A stretch of 64,000 nucleotides of DNA from positions 2,108,001 through 2,172,000 of the forward strand of contig JAVTVJ010000076.1 in assembly GCA_034509425.1 (NCBI GenBank). The letters run 5' to 3'. Position 1 is the first letter of the stretch; each line of letters begins with the position of its first letter. The stretch is from Eopsaltria australis. Lineage: Eukaryota > Chordata > Aves > Passeriformes > Petroicidae. A model generated the notes under the pieces. That model saw only the letters and a list, made by a program, of their open reading frames with translations. It had not been told where the DNA came from and searched no databases. Positions 24,901 to 38,594 of the stretch are shown one piece after another. Position numbers and translations under genes: made by a program.

Positions 24901-27900
24901 AAAATAAATTACCCAGAACTTTTAACAATTCTGAAAAATCTCAGAAGTCTGCACACTTGCATTAATCTATGTTTGATGTGTAGTTTTCCTATAAAAACCC
25001 ACAACCCCACCAAATGCAGCCACCAGAACATTCAACATCTTGCAGGAAGTGGGTGCTTTAGTCTGCAGTGCACCCAACAGACCCCTAAACACATCCCTGG
25101 GAAGTGAATGATAAGTTTTAAACCAGTTGTTGCAGATTTGTTGTAGAATCAGCAGTGTCTTGAAGATCATAATAAAATACCAGCTCTCAGATTAAAATTT
25201 GTCAAAAGCAGCATGGTCTGAGCACACTGTGAAATGTTCCACCAGAGCAAGCAGACTAAAGCAAATACCCAGAGCACGTTTCAAGGTCATGCACTCAAGA
25301 GCTCAGCACAGGTGGGGAGGATTTCTACACATTTCTGATATGGGAAGGAACTTTGTTCATCACTGATTTTGATGGGCTAGGGTCAGGCAGATCCTGCTTT
25401 CTCCTTCCACTGTGCCCTAAACAAAGACACAGTGTAGGGGAGTGATATTCTTCTAAATTCTAGTGTGTGTGTGATGATGAGGAGGAGATAATGCATTCTG
25501 CTTCTGAGATGGTCTCACAGCCACAGATACATATGGACTAAGCACGTGCCTCATGTTCTAAGGCAGAAAATTAATCTGCATGGCTGAACAAGGCTGCCTA
25601 GCACAATCCTACCCAACTTCCTGCTGTCATGCCAGAGGATCCCAGGTCTCTTGCAGCGTATCTGTGAACCCTGTGTGGATGTTTCAGCAAGTTTAGACCA
25701 TCACAGAGTATCAGAGCCTCTGCTAAGGAGTGAAATCCCAGCCTCCCCTACCAGCAGTAATGCACCCACGCACACATGCACATCCACAATGCTTCCACGA
25801 TTAAGGCAGTACATCATTAATTGAAAGCAGGTCACAAACAGCAACTCAACCATGTTTTGCTTGATCTTGGAATGGTTGTTTATTCCAAAGTCATGAAGCT
25901 TCCTGTAAAGTAAATACCCTTAGAGTGCCATAATTACATGATGCATAAACATATGGTGCTTTGTCAAATACAATAAGAGACATAAAATCACATTAAGATG
26001 ATCTGCTAATATAACAGAATGTAAAAGTAACATCTGAACAGCAAAAGAACTCAGCAGCCAAATACTTTAGTTGTCAGGACTGCCATTAAGATAAAATGGC
26101 TAAATCAGACGAGTATTTTGGTAAAGAAGCCTCCTTTCCATACTTCAACCAGGATTTTGTATTTTAACTAAACAAATTTGAAATGAAGGACTATTTGCCA
26201 GGCAAATTAAAACTCTTTTCCAGTGTGGCTGTTCCCATTTTACTGGTAGGCAAAAAGAAGACAGGATTTTAGAAAGAAACCTAATGCAGTAGGTATAAAA
26301 CCTCAGTGAACTTGAATTCTTCATGTTATTCTGAAAATCCTATGCAGAGTGACTGGTTTGTAGGGGAACTTTTTAAGAATATGGGATAAAGCTCAAGAGT
26401 TCTTCCCTATCTGAGCCCTTTCTGTAGCCAATGGAATTTATCTACCCTCACAACACTGTGTAACTAAGAAAGGGACACTGTGGGAAAAGAGTTCTGCACA
26501 TGACTCATGTAAAAGAGAAGAATAAATAAGTTCCTGAAGAACCCAGGAAAACAGGTAAATAAAAACCCAGAGCTTTTTTAATAAACTGTTTTCTAGCTCT
26601 GCCTTATTATACAGACAACTGGTAAAAATTTTCCTTCATTTTGGTGGAACTGACAGACTCAGAAAGCTTATTGCTTAGTCTTTGAAGGTTTATAAGGCAT
26701 GCAGGTACAGCAGCAACCTATTTAAGTCCTTCCAGTCAGAGAAACACAGTTCCTCTGTTGTGTTGGGGGGCAGCAAGCTGCAGCTACAAAATGGGCTGTT
26801 TCATACAGCAAGAGTGTGACTTGTGGTAGACATGAACCCACTAAGTACCATTCTTTTTCTTAAAGTCAAGCTTGGGTGAAAAACTTACAAATCAAAGTTC
26901 AGGACCAAATTTTGCTTTCTGTTCCACTTGGAAACTAAGCAGACATTTATCTTCAAAGAATTGTACCACATCCTGATCTATAAAAACATCAGAACAGATT
27001 GAAATTACATTAATATAAACAGGCACCTCTGAAAAGAACATTGAGTACTCAAAATTGTGGATATTTATGCGAATACTTTCCAAAATGGTTATCTTGTACA
27101 TTGTACAAAGATATAAAAGTAAATGTCACCCTCCTTTTTAATAAATTATTTTTATTTCACCTGTAGTGGAAAAGATATATAATTACAGATCTGGAAATTC
27201 AGAACAAATTTTCTGGTCTCTTCCTTTTGGGACAGGGAAGAGGGAGGGAAGAATGTGGTCAGAAGTGAGAAAGTTAAGACCTGCAGCTACAGAAAAGACA
27301 TTAATTTTTCTATCACATTATACATGTTAACTGTTAATAACTACTTCCAAGGCTCATTTCTTCAAAGAAAAATTGCAAAGTTGACCTTAGTTTATTGCTT
27401 TTTCCAAATTTTAGGGATGGCAAGAATTTCCTTTGTGGCCCACATCTTCCTTCCTGAGACTGGATTTTAACCAATTTGACTGGGATGACAGGCTAAGGTC
27501 TTTTCAGGATACTCACACTTGTACCAGTGGCTCCAGTTCCTGTTTGTTTACCACATCAAACCCTCACATGGCTTTTGAGTCCAAAATAAATACCCAAAGT
27601 TAGACAAAAATGGATCATGTCTTCTTCCTCATAGCAACCCAAGTCTAGACCTGCTACAGACATTGCCTTGAAGGTTCAGATGACAGTGTAGACATGATCC
27701 TAGAGAGATGCCTTACTTTAGAAGGAAGATACTGAATTGCTGAAGCTCAGACTGTGGTACAATTGCTTAGTTTGAATTGCTTAGTGTATATTTGCACTGA
27801 TAAAGATTGGAAAAAAACACAACCAAACAAAGAATGCTTTGCTACTAGAAAATAAGAGTTTTTTTGAGCTAGTTTCCACTCTTCTTCCAAGCATCTTGGA

Positions 27901-29996
27901 AGAACCCTTTTAAAAGAGATGTGTTTTGGACATACAAGCATTTTCGACATAAAAAAGATGTTTGGGATTTGTTTGGTTGATTGGTTCTGAAAATGAACTT
28001 AGATTTACATAAACAATGTAAAATCATAAAACTTGAAAGAAACTGCCCATATACACATTATGGAACTAATATAGCAGGGCCATTCAAAATACTTATTTGG
28101 ATATCAGTTTGAGGGAAGATATCCCAATTATGATTTTTCTTCTCAACTACCACAGACCAAGAGAACCATTTCTTACCCAAGTGTGTGTCATCAAATTTGC
28201 TCCTGCAAATGATCAGAAGGAATGCAGAGAGAGAAAAACTCAGTGGGAGTTAGAGTTTCACAACCTGGCACGTTTGGACTAAGGGTACCTGTTTCAGAAA
28301 AAGCAAATTAGTAAGCCAAGAGCTTCATCAATGTGTGAAACCTGGAAGAGGCTCCTGGTCACATCCAGACCTCAGTGAAAACTTTGCCCTTCTGCACTCA
28401 CAGCAGCATCGGGGCCTCCTCAACGATGCAGAGCTGAACATATGAGTTAGGAGTTGTCTGCTTAACAGCACAATACTTCCTTCCCTTTATAAACAATGAG
28501 CTCTCAAGCTCCCAGAAGCAAAGAAACCAGGCGAGGAAATATTTAATCAGTGAAAGAAGGAAATTATATGCAGTTGATAAAGTAGTATGGAAATAGCAAA
28601 TGTAATTGAAAAAATAAACCCTTTCCATCACTGCCCAATGTCCTGAAATGCCTACGTGTGAAAGCAGAAGTGACTTAATTTCAGCCACAAGTGATCTCAC
28701 AAAACCAAATCTCCAATTCTCATTCAGAAGATCTCATAATCTTTGCTCTTATGAGTTTTCCCATTTTCTATATAGCTGCCCTTGTAGCACCGCCCCTCCT
28801 CTCATTCCCAAAAGCATCTCCAGCACTGGGATGCTGCACCCCTCATTTTCCTGAAGCTAATCAAAGAGACTACCAGAGCCCCACTGGGTTGTATGCACCT
28901 AGAGCATAAAGGTTGGTGTATGCTGCGATTAAAATTGAGACCCTCTGCATTTCCCAAAATGGCATTTTCCTGAGTAATGGGAAACAGAGGATGGAAGAAG
29001 CCTCCTAATACAATATTTGTTTTGGAGGGAGGAAGAGCACAAAATGACTATGTGACATATGGGTGATGATGTATGCACCAGTCCAAAGGTTCAAACACAC
29101 CTCTAGATGAAGGCTGAGGTTATATGCAGAGAGCACGAGATGGATCTGAAAGATCAGCTCCCTCTGATCTTCCATGGTGATGGAGCAGACCAACACAAAT
29201 GAAGCATAAACACATTTTGTCTCCAACAGACAATGACATTTCACTACCAGGTGGAGATCCCCTGCCAAGTTCCATCTCAGCCATGTTTTTAAGCTTTAGG
29301 GTATTATGCTTTTGTCAAAAGTGTGTGCCAAACAGTACAGCATAAGCAGTCAAAAAGAATAATGTCATAAGTGAATCTTCACATTCATAGCGAGTCTTTT
29401 TTAACAGTTAATTATGTTGCTCTGATATAATAAAAGGAAAAATGCAGCACTTGTATCTTCTCTGCAAAGATTTTGCCATTTATTCTTCAAGACCACTACT
29501 GTAAAAATGGGCAGGATATATTCAGTTGTGGGTGGAAGCTGGCATTCACCATCCTCATCTGTTCTAGACAGTACATTCTTTAAAGCATCTAACACCTAAT
29601 GAGGTACAGTAACATAACCTGCTTTCCTGTCCCTGAACAACATGCTTCTACAAAGCTAGGGAAATACACAGGGTATGTCTGTACCTTCAGCTAACCACAG
29701 AACTGTGACTGTACCCAAAGGTCAGACCAGCTCATTGCCTACACAATGCACCCTCAGGTATGACAGCTCTGAGCTCCAGATTTGACAGTGAACACAGGAG
29801 GCTCATCCAGCCCTGAACCATCTTTCATCTCCTTCAGACTCAGTCCAAGAAACCCTGAGTCTCCCTTTGCCAAAGCATACCTACGACTGGCTTGGACTCA
29901 TCACTGTTCAGAGATGTGACAGACAATGTGGTGACCTAGCCTGCTTCTGACTGCAGATCATGCATCACTGATGTGTTCTCCTTAAAACAGGCACAC

Positions 29997-30092
29997 AGAA
30001 TCACAGAATAGTTTGAGTTGGAAAGGATCCACAAGGATCATCATTTAAGTGAATGGCCCATCCGGGGATGGAACCCACAACCTTGGCCTTGC
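29997..30092 (-). mobile_element. tRNA-Ile-derived SINE with CR1-like tail (TguSINE1-like), antisense
   Basis: On the + strand, ACAGAATCACAGAATAG and GAGTTGGAAAGGATCCACAA form an antisense CR1-like tail. Next to it, 30054-30086 reads on the - strand as the T arm and acceptor end of a tRNA: CCAAGG, GGGTTCCATCCCC, then GGGCCA. From memory this matches tRNA-Ile(AAT) at about 28 of 33 positions, including a near-canonical B box. A tRNA head joined to a CR1 tail is the structure of TguSINE1, described in zebra finch, which would be mobilised by CR1 machinery. The 5' half of the tRNA head is not recognisable beyond about 30092. A plain CR1 tail next to chance sequence is unlikely given the tRNA match. 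Confidence 0.75.
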
Positions 30093-33000
30093 CTCTTCCC
30101 AGCAGCTTGCAGAGCTGCTGTGCAGCATTCCTAACCAGGCTGTGCCGAGTACAGCTTGGGACACAGTCCACTCTATATGCTCTCTGGTATTTTGCATTAC
30201 TCTCAGACTATTAAAGGGAGAAGCAAAAGCTCAGAGGCGTTATTTATTCAATTCGGAAGCAACCTGTTATCACTGTGTTACACTTCTAACATGGAAACAC
30301 CATGACACAGCACAGGAGGCAACCCGCTATCCCTGAAAAAGAAATGGCATGCTCTTTTCAAATCAAAATATGTGCCCTGCTGTCAATGAATATATTCTTG
30401 GTTACAGCACAAGGAGGAAGTTTTTGCTTTTCCTCCCCCACCTCTCATCCGAATTTCTTCCCCAGGGTTGCAGAGTATGAGATGAGCAACGTGACCTTGC
30501 AATGACAGAATTTTAATGAGTGACTGGTGCACCAAAAAGCGATGCAGCAGCGTCTCCCTGCTCTGCGTTGCTATGTACACTAGACATTTATGTAACACTG
30601 CTTCTCATCCTCAAGGCTGTCCTTTCCTAGGGTCAGCAGCAACAAACACAAAATTTATTTATCAAACTGTCAAAGCTACTTACAGTTGACACAGAGAACT
30701 CTACACTCCAGTATTTTGGTGAAAAGGAGTTAACAGCTACAGCTATTTCCCAATTCCACAGCTGCAGACTAGAAGATGTTTTTTAGAAACAGGTTAACTT
30801 GAAAGAGTAAAGGTTTCATTTCAAAGAAATTGCTTATTTCCAGGGTGTTTGCTAAAATATACTAGTTTTCTTCTGGGCTTTAGCACTGAGTGTACATGGA
30901 AATGCAATGTCTTTGCATACATTAGCTCTCAAGCCCCAGGGAGACTCTGTATCCACATCTAGAAAATGGGGTTTGCTTTTAATTCCTTAAACTGAGAAGC
31001 TAAGAAGAATGTCTCTTCCCTCCCCTTGGTTCCCAGGCACAAAATATTTTACCCTGTTTATTGTTGGCATTCATCATCCTCTCCTGCCCTCCTTGGGTTG
31101 CTCCTAAGTTGACTGCAGTTTACCTGGAGATTCAGGACCAGCCTTCCCTCTCATCCAAGGGCTCTGTTAAGAAGCAATCTACAATTGGGACACGTGACTT
31201 TTTCCAGCTTTCTCTCTGTGCCCATGTAATATTGGGACAGATCCACTGCTCTTAGTACAGACCCAGCACCTGGCTCTTACAAATAGGATTCCTCTAGAAA
31301 ATATAATACTTCAGGCACAGCAAACCTTGAGGATCCACTGCAAGTTTAGAGATATTCATAACACCAGAAGAAGTGCACAGCATTCCTTGGTACCAAAACA
31401 AATCCCATCCCTCTTACAACATGAGTGATACAACTAGCAGGATACTAAACCTTCACAAACCCTCACCCAAGTCCATTAAGGACAAGCATTTGTTGCTGTG
31501 TCACAGCATTCATTATATATGTCAGTCCAGCAGAGGGCTCAGGGTTTTTAACCTTAAAAGATGCTAATTAATCTACTGTGCCTACAAAGGAAATTTCAGT
31601 TTCTAGGATTTACTATGCTTAGTACAGGCACTAAAATACCAGGCTCTTTATGGGAATGAAGGGTCTTATTTCAGCTCCATACATTTCGCCAGTGCATCAC
31701 TGTAGGGGCCTTAATGAAATACACCACCAGCAGAAACAATGCAAATCCCAAATCACTGTTCACAGTTGAGTCATCAGTTATATTACATATATATATCCCT
31801 GAAAAATGTACATTCATAGCAGAAAACCTCAGCACAGGCACCAGGGGCATTTTGATTAAACCTTGTTGTTAAATCCTCTTTGCTAAAACAATAAAAACTG
31901 GTTGAAATTGTGAGGGATGGAAAATTGGCAGAAAAATTGGATGCATAATCCAGAGAAGAAGAGATCCACCTTGTCTTACATCAAACTGGTGAGTTTATGA
32001 AATGATTGCCAGGCTGAAGTGAAAATTAATCTCCCTAGAAGCCCTTTTATTTTTCAAAAGAGTAAACACTGCATTTTAATAACTATGCCTCTTCTCTGAC
32101 TTATGGTCCTTGAACTGCTATAGGCAACGACTCTTTAGCCTCATGTCTACTTCCCCTAAGCCATGTCTTGTGGTTTGAAACAATAACCTGGTGCATTAAA
32201 CGTTGAGTAGAGGTTTTCCTCAGGCTGCTGTTCTCCAAGTCCTACCAAACCATTACTTCTCTGCTCTGTTAGGCTGTTACAGCTGAATTACTGTTCCCAA
32301 TGTGGCTGGTCTGCTATTTAATGCATTATCTGCCCTCTCTCAGTCAGCTCCAAATCTCTTTGCCACCTGTGTGCTAGAAGCTAGAAGAGCTGAAAAAAGA
32401 CAAGGAAGAACTCACATGCTAGTATTAGAACCACATACTGAAACAAGTGTTGCTCCAAACACAGGTCTGGAATAATCATTGTGGAGGGACAGGCTGTTCT
32501 GCAGACTTCAGTGGTGAAGGTCACTCCCCATCAGGCCTTCCCACGCAACATCAGGGCTCACCTCTGCTGTTCTTTGTTGTGTGGCAGTGGACATTTACTC
32601 ACACAAGTAATATCAGTGATATGGGAATATGTCTTGGGTACATCTGATTAATCCTGCTGTTAGCTGTTTAAAGTCCCACACTGCTGCACAAGGGCTGAAT
32701 TCTTGTTGCAAGGAAAAGGCTTGGTTTCCATCATGGTATGGAAACATTCCTAGTCTAAAAAAAGAGCCCTGAAACAATTCTGATGGATAAAACACAAAGA
32801 TCCTGCTGAGCAAACACTGAGAGATCTGCAGCTTTGTGAAATACTGAGTGAAAACTGGGAGAATACAGGGTGGGATCCTTCCCTTGCCAGCAGGACACTT
32901 ATGACAGACTCACAGGATACAGTTTAAAGTGCAAAGTGATGCTCAATTACGTAAATCCAGTTGATCTGCAAATGTGGAATTGAGTGCTGTCAGCCTTCAC

Positions 33001-35822
33001 TTACTTGTCTGGCACTGAGTTATATTTTTACATACACTTGGCTAACAGATATAAAAGCAATGGAGTTTAAAAGAGGGCTTGACTCTGTTTTGCAAGCTGG
33101 GGACACACTCAGAAAGAGCAATGACAACACAGCCTGTAGAAAGATTGTGTTTATCATAATATCTGCCACTCCTGAAGCCAAGTCACAGTCACTCAACAAC
33201 CCTTAAACATTTTGCCTCTCTTACAGAAGCATAGTCCAAGGAAAAGGAAAAAAGCAACTGAAGCTTTTAGACTTTCCCCAAACTCTTCCTCACCTGGTCT
33301 AGTGATAAATCAACAAGAGAACGGTTTACCCAAAATAAAACACAAGCACATTTTCATAGCAATTAGACAGTGCTTGTGCACTAAAGTGATCCCAAAACAT
33401 TTATTAAGCCTCAAAACACTCCAGAAAGGCAGACAGTCCAGAGCTTGTTTTACAAGTGGGCCAGCTGAGTCAGATACAGCACGAAGAGAGAAAGAGGACA
33501 GCCTGGATCTGCTTAGATCTTGCTGTGACAGCACTGCCTAATGTAACGTGTTTAACATGCCTACACGTGGCATCAACTCCTGCAACAACGCAAAACAGGA
33601 GCACAGTATGAGTATTACTATTTTAATTATAAAGTGTTACCTGTACAGAAGCTGAGCCAGAAAATATAATCTGCTTTAGCACAGAGCAAACTGCTAAACT
33701 AGCTGCTCATTATATGGTAATGGAGCCAATATCTGTCAGAGGAGATGTGAAACCACAAACAACATAGTGATTATATGACTCTAAACTGTATTTTAAAAGC
33801 ATGAGATACTAGATCCCGAAACTAGAGGAAAAGATCACTTTCTAGTTGTGGGTAACAGATGCAGGCATGATTTCAATCATGCTTTAAACTAAAAGCCAGA
33901 AAACAAAACAAGCATGCAGGACCTGCAATACCCAGTATCTATGCATTTTGCCAACAGCTTTATGCTTATTATAAAATCTATGCAGGCAGTATTAGAAATA
34001 AATCTTGCTGATTAAAAAGAATCTAATCCTTTGCTGTACACGTCCAGTTTTACAGTGATGGATAACCAAGATCCAGGAGGAAAATAATGGTCCTTCCAGC
34101 CTCAGAGAGAAAAAAAATTAACATCAGTAGATGTAATGTAGGCTCCCATCTCACACTGCATTTCTATTTTGGCTTCTCTCATCTATGCTACTTCGAGAAT
34201 TTTCATCAGTAGGAATTCGTCTGTCTCTGGTTCTTTCCTTCCTCCCTGGATTTCAAATTGGGCAGAGCCAGAGGTAAAGACTTCAGTGTGGTGAAGGAAT
34301 ACATTGCCATGTTGCTTCGCTGATGCACCTCCACCCTGCTGCTCACTGAGTGCAACGCCTGATCAGAAGCTGCCAAGGCAAAGCCCAAACTCATTCTCAC
34401 TAGTTATACATACAGCATGCCTATACACCACCTACTAGAAAAATGCTTCCCTCCGAACACTGACACTGACACTTGCAGACTCCCGTACAGAGTCTGTGTC
34501 CTGAGCAGAAATTTAGTGCCTTTCCCACTAAAATAAAGAAGGTCTTCATTGGACAGATGTAAATGAAATCAAATACACTGCCCTAAATACAGGTGAACCA
34601 CAGGCACGAGTTCGCAAACCAGCTTCTGCCTGTGCTTGTTGCAAACACTACACTGGACTGCTTCCAAGCTTCTGCTGGAGATCAAGGGGAAAGTTTTCAG
34701 CATGTTCAAGTGATGCTGCTCTGTTAAGACGCAGTAGAGTGGTGCCTGTTTATGCCAGCTAAGTCTCTGATCCCTATTTAAATGCCCTCATCTCAGAAAA
34801 GTAAGGAAAATGGAGAAAAGAAGAAATAAAGGAAGTCAGATTGGCTATTTGGATGGAGAAAAAAACGGTGCTCTTCAGAACCAAAAAGTTATCAAGCACT
34901 AGTTTCAATCTTTAGCTCTCCCATGGCAATTATGGGCAGAAAACAGCTGAGGGGAGGAGAAACGAAGGAGAGCTTAAAATTCTCTGGAACATACTGAAAG
35001 CATACTGCAGCTCCTGCCAGGTTTCTATCTGCACACATCATCCAAGGAGCCATAGAGCTGAGGGGTTCATTCTCACTCTGCTGTAGATCTGGTCTCATCC
35101 TGCTTTCAGTGGCACCAGGGCAAACAGGGTGGCTCAAGAAAAAGGATCACAGTCAACCAAACATACTCTGGGACTTCTAAAACTGGATTTCAACCTGCTG
35201 TGTTGTAAAATGATCAGTCAGAGCATATGAAAGCTTGACATATTTGCCATTCAGGGCATGTGAGTGCAGAGTGAGTGCAACTCCCATGTTGAGTGTGTGG
35301 TATAATAAAACTTCAGGTCCTGTCTGCTCCTGTTCATTGCTTTTCTGGCTCCATCTTTATGGCTGCATAAATCATACTTATTTTGCAAACTCACTGAATG
35401 CTGAATTGATGCAAGATACAGAGTTCTCCACATACAGATGCATGCTTGCCAAAAGGCTGTGACTAACACCACAGCAGAGGCTGTCCACTGGTGCTACACA
35501 ATTGTGCTCACTTTTCCTTAGGTTAACTTCATTACAGAAGTAAACTAGCAAGAGTAACACTCTATATTTTAAATACAGAATCCCAGTTCTGCAATGTATA
35601 ATAAAATATTTAATACAGAGTATTTTCACCCCAAAGCTACAAGATTTGTATACCAACAAAGCAAGTCTTTGTAATACACTATGTTTCGCCACTTGGATTA
35701 ACCTGGGGTTTCATTTACTGATCCAGCTTCAGAGAACTGAAGTGGAAGAAGTTCAAACATTACACAGATTCTTCTTCCATCAGCTTTTAAAGCAATTGTG
35801 TCTCTCCCCAGCTTCTGTGCTT

Positions 35823-36071
35823 TTTAATTAACAGAAACAAATCCAAAGAATCACTCCCACCACAAATATTGTGTGAGCGCATTTGAGTAAAAGCATTGAC
35901 TATTTGTTGGTATACTGCTGCATCCATCAGTCTTAAATAATCATAAATAAAAACATTTGTGCTATTCTTTGGTACATTTCTGTCTGTTTAAACCACAGCT
36001 GAACTTTTATGTTGTACAAACAAAAAATTGCACTTTTATCTTCCAGAGAGTCTTGCTAGTCCAACAGATTT
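35823..36071 (-). other. NOX4: NOX4 3' UTR (extent inferred)
   Basis: Sequence after the NOX4 stop on the - strand. ATTAAA on the - strand (TTTAAT at 35823-35828) is a plausible poly(A) signal about 245 bases past the stop. Another ATTAAA on this strand lies near 35609, and the real UTR may be much longer. Confidence 0.4.
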
Positions 36072-36192
36072 TCAGCTGAAGGATTCTTTATTGTACTCAA
36101 ACTTTGTTCCATAAGAGTTGCTGCTGTTGCTCAGTTTATGAAGTATCTTAGAGATTTTGCTTGGTCCACAACAGAAAACTCCAATGGTCTTC
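36072..36192 (-). CDS. NOX4: NADPH oxidase 4, last coding exon (C-terminus)
   Basis: NOX4 is a membrane flavocytochrome that passes electrons from NADPH through FAD and haem to oxygen, giving mainly hydrogen peroxide, with p22phox as partner. This exon encodes the C-terminal 39 residues and a TGA stop at 36072-36074. Its first base completes an arginine codon split with the previous exon. GVFCCGPSKISK contains the Cys-Gly-Pro motif of the ferredoxin-reductase NADPH-binding fold. The end, YGTKFEYNKESFS, differs from human NOX4 only by Lys for Arg. The acceptor is AACAG, preceded on the - strand by an uninterrupted tract of 20 T. The frame is intact. Confidence 0.97.
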
Positions 36193-36197
36193 CTGTT

Positions 36198-36217
36198 AAA
36201 AAAAAAAAAAAAAAAAA
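36198..36217 (-). promoter_or_regulatory. NOX4: T20 polypyrimidine tract at NOX4 splice acceptor
   Basis: Twenty consecutive A on the + strand are T on the NOX4 strand, starting two bases from the CAG acceptor and preceded by a CCCCTCCCCTTCTC-type stretch. Together they give a very strong pyrimidine tract for U2AF binding. Homopolymers of this length usually vary in length between individuals. Confidence 0.8.
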
Positions 36218-38059
36218 GAGAAGGGGAGGGGAAGTTATGACATTGTGAATAAACAGTAATTTCCAATAACAGACAGAAGTGGATGCTGGCCTCATGGTAT
36301 TATAAATAAGCCAATTACTTATAGATTTTAAGGTGACAACAGTTCACCAGATGATGCAGTTAGTTTTACTCAAGCCACTGTATCTCTCCCAAGTATCCCT
36401 ACAACAAACTCTATTATTTATCTGACTAAGACAACTCTAAGGAAGAAATGCTTCATCTTAGTCTCAAGATATCAAATGATGAAATATTACTATTTTCCAC
36501 TCTATTTTTTTCCATGATTAATCACTTTTTTGTTAAAAACGTGTTTCACTGCAAAGACTTCCTTAGTGTAACTCATGAAATACACAAGCAGATCTAGTCA
36601 CTAACAGTGATGCGCTACACTAATGAAAACAAAGCACTACTAACCCGTGATTATTTCTGGCAGCAGCAGAATAATTTTACTGCTTTACTTTCACATTAGC
36701 ATGCAGTTTTTCCTTCAGCATCTATATTGGGAAATCTTATGAAAAGTCAAACACAGAGTATGATCCTTGTTCATCACCCACAGATCTTGGCCTGGGTTCT
36801 TTGTTAACCTGACTTTTTGACACCACTCTACTGAAAACAGCTCTTTGCTCTCTGGTCACCTTAAAAATAGGCTGTAAGTCCGACTAGTCATACAACATCT
36901 GAGGGCTCAGAACTGTAGCCAACATCAGAACAAAGCACATCCACCACAGCGGGACTGAGCCATTCATGATATTCACTGTCTCCCTTTTTTTGAAAGATGG
37001 GAAAAGAAGCAGGGAAAAACAATGCAGAGCTGCCTTTTCTGTATCATGAAAAAAAAATCTTCTTCTTCTTCCTGCTGAAATTGTGCCACTGCAGAAAAAG
37101 ATCTTGGAAGATTTTCTGGGATGAAGAAAAGCATACAAGAGGGAACATGGCTGTAACTATTTTGATCTACAGCACTCACCAAAAGGCTGGAGATTTGGGT
37201 TCTGGACTCTCCTTCCAGGACTGTTTCAGTATTTTATCCAGTAACTATTTAATATACAATATTTTAGCATATGCAAGATAATCAAACTCAGAGCTCCTTG
37301 TGCATGTATTTGCTGAGAGGAGGGAGCTGATATAAGAAGAAATCCTTCCTGCATACTGCCACATTTACACGTCTGGTGTCAGGCAGTTGCTGGAAAAGCA
37401 TGGCAGTGCATGCTGTACCACTGCACAACAACACTGGCATGGTGCAACTGAGCACTCAAACATCAAAAAGCATCACAAAGTTATGCAGGTAACTGCAGTG
37501 GTGTTCTTGTGCAGGCACCTTACAGCGTGGATTTTTATTGCCTTCAGTGGCACCATCTCTCATATCAATCCATGGCAAAGCCATAAATCACACTGTTCTC
37601 ACCCTTATGTTTATCTGTTAAGCTTTCCTATCCTGGCAGTACTCCTTTTAATGGCAATGGGTGTTATGCTGGTGGCTGAATTTGCAGCAATAATGAGAGC
37701 AGTTGCTTGCTGCTCCCAAGTAAGATTCCTCAGCACTTGCAGACTCTGAACTCCCTCTAATCTGTGCACACTGGAGAAAAAGGATGCATGAGCTGCCAGC
37801 AAGACTCTGTCTTCTACTGTGTATTTAATTGAAAGAATTAATGTTGTTGTTGGGTTTGGGTTTTTATTTTTCTTTTTCTTTAGTCTAATTAGTACAGTGA
37901 ACTGATAAAACAAACCCCAAAGAGTCCGCCTTCCCCTCTCCCTTTCCCTGCACATAAACAGCCAACAAAGTAAATACATGTCTAAGCAGCACATACTGCC
38001 AATGTATTCCCACTCCAGCAGCATCCTTCCAAGGTATACAGAAATCTTGGCTAGTAATC

Positions 38060-38150
38060 AGAATCACAGGAAGGTTAAATGATTTGCCTGAAGTCACACA
38101 AGAGACCCATGGCTAAGAAGGTCTCCTGAAAACCAGCTGAGTCACTGTTT
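38060..38150 (-). mobile_element. MIR-like CORE-SINE relic
   Basis: GAAGGTTAAATGATTTGCCT followed by GAAGTCACACAAG closely resembles the antisense of the conserved MIR core (GAGGTTAAGTGACTTGCCC, AAGGTCACACAGC). Flanking bases are weakly similar. MIR copies are old and shared across amniotes, so this is a fossil insertion. The exact borders are guesses. Confidence 0.55.
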
Positions 38151-38594
38151 TGTGCCGTGAGACAGAGGCTCCCAGACTTCTTTCCTGGGATAACCATCAT
38201 CAGCATCTAGTCCGGACACCCCTTGACTTACCATCATCTACCTTCCCTGCCTGTGTCCCTGCCTGCTGATGCCCTCCTCCCTGCCTTGCCCAGCTCCTGC
38301 CTGGCTGCTGAAACACAAGTAGAAGGTGGCTGAGGAAAGCTACTACATGGAGCCACACATTACTACTCTGAGCTGAAGGGCTTTAACTATTTATCACTTG
38401 TTTGGGACAAAAGCTCACTTTGTGGCTTGGATGAAATCAGGCAAATGTGTAGTCCTTCATGTTAACAGTTAAGGAAACTATGTTATAGGCCATTCTTTGT
38501 AATAATTATAAACTTCAGTATAGGATTTACTCATTTAGAGCCCTAAGCAAGTAATTCCTCAGTGTTCCAATGGGATGAGTAGATTAGCACATAT

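Larger units (their letters stand above)
17596..35822. other. Intergenic region between convergent TYR and NOX4
   Basis: About 18 kb without any exon I can recognise. It is AT-rich and largely unique. The items I can name are an A tract with an adjacent short hairpin near 21.93-21.98 kb and a tRNA-derived SINE near 30.0 kb. All open frames are about 100 codons or shorter, with no known domain and no convincing splice context. Any enhancer for pigment-cell or NOX4 expression would have to be found by cross-species conservation, which cannot be judged from one sequence. Confidence 0.75.

Noticed and set aside
26225..26290. CCCATTTTACTGGTAGG, considered as another MIR relic
   Set aside because: The following core block does not match, so the resemblance is limited to a few bases.
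37387..38024. Overlapping 120- and 137-codon frames on opposite strands, each with hydrophobic stretches
   Set aside because: Both cannot readily be real. Neither resembles a known family, and the minus frame contains a lysine/asparagine run from simple sequence. They fall in a NOX4 intron.
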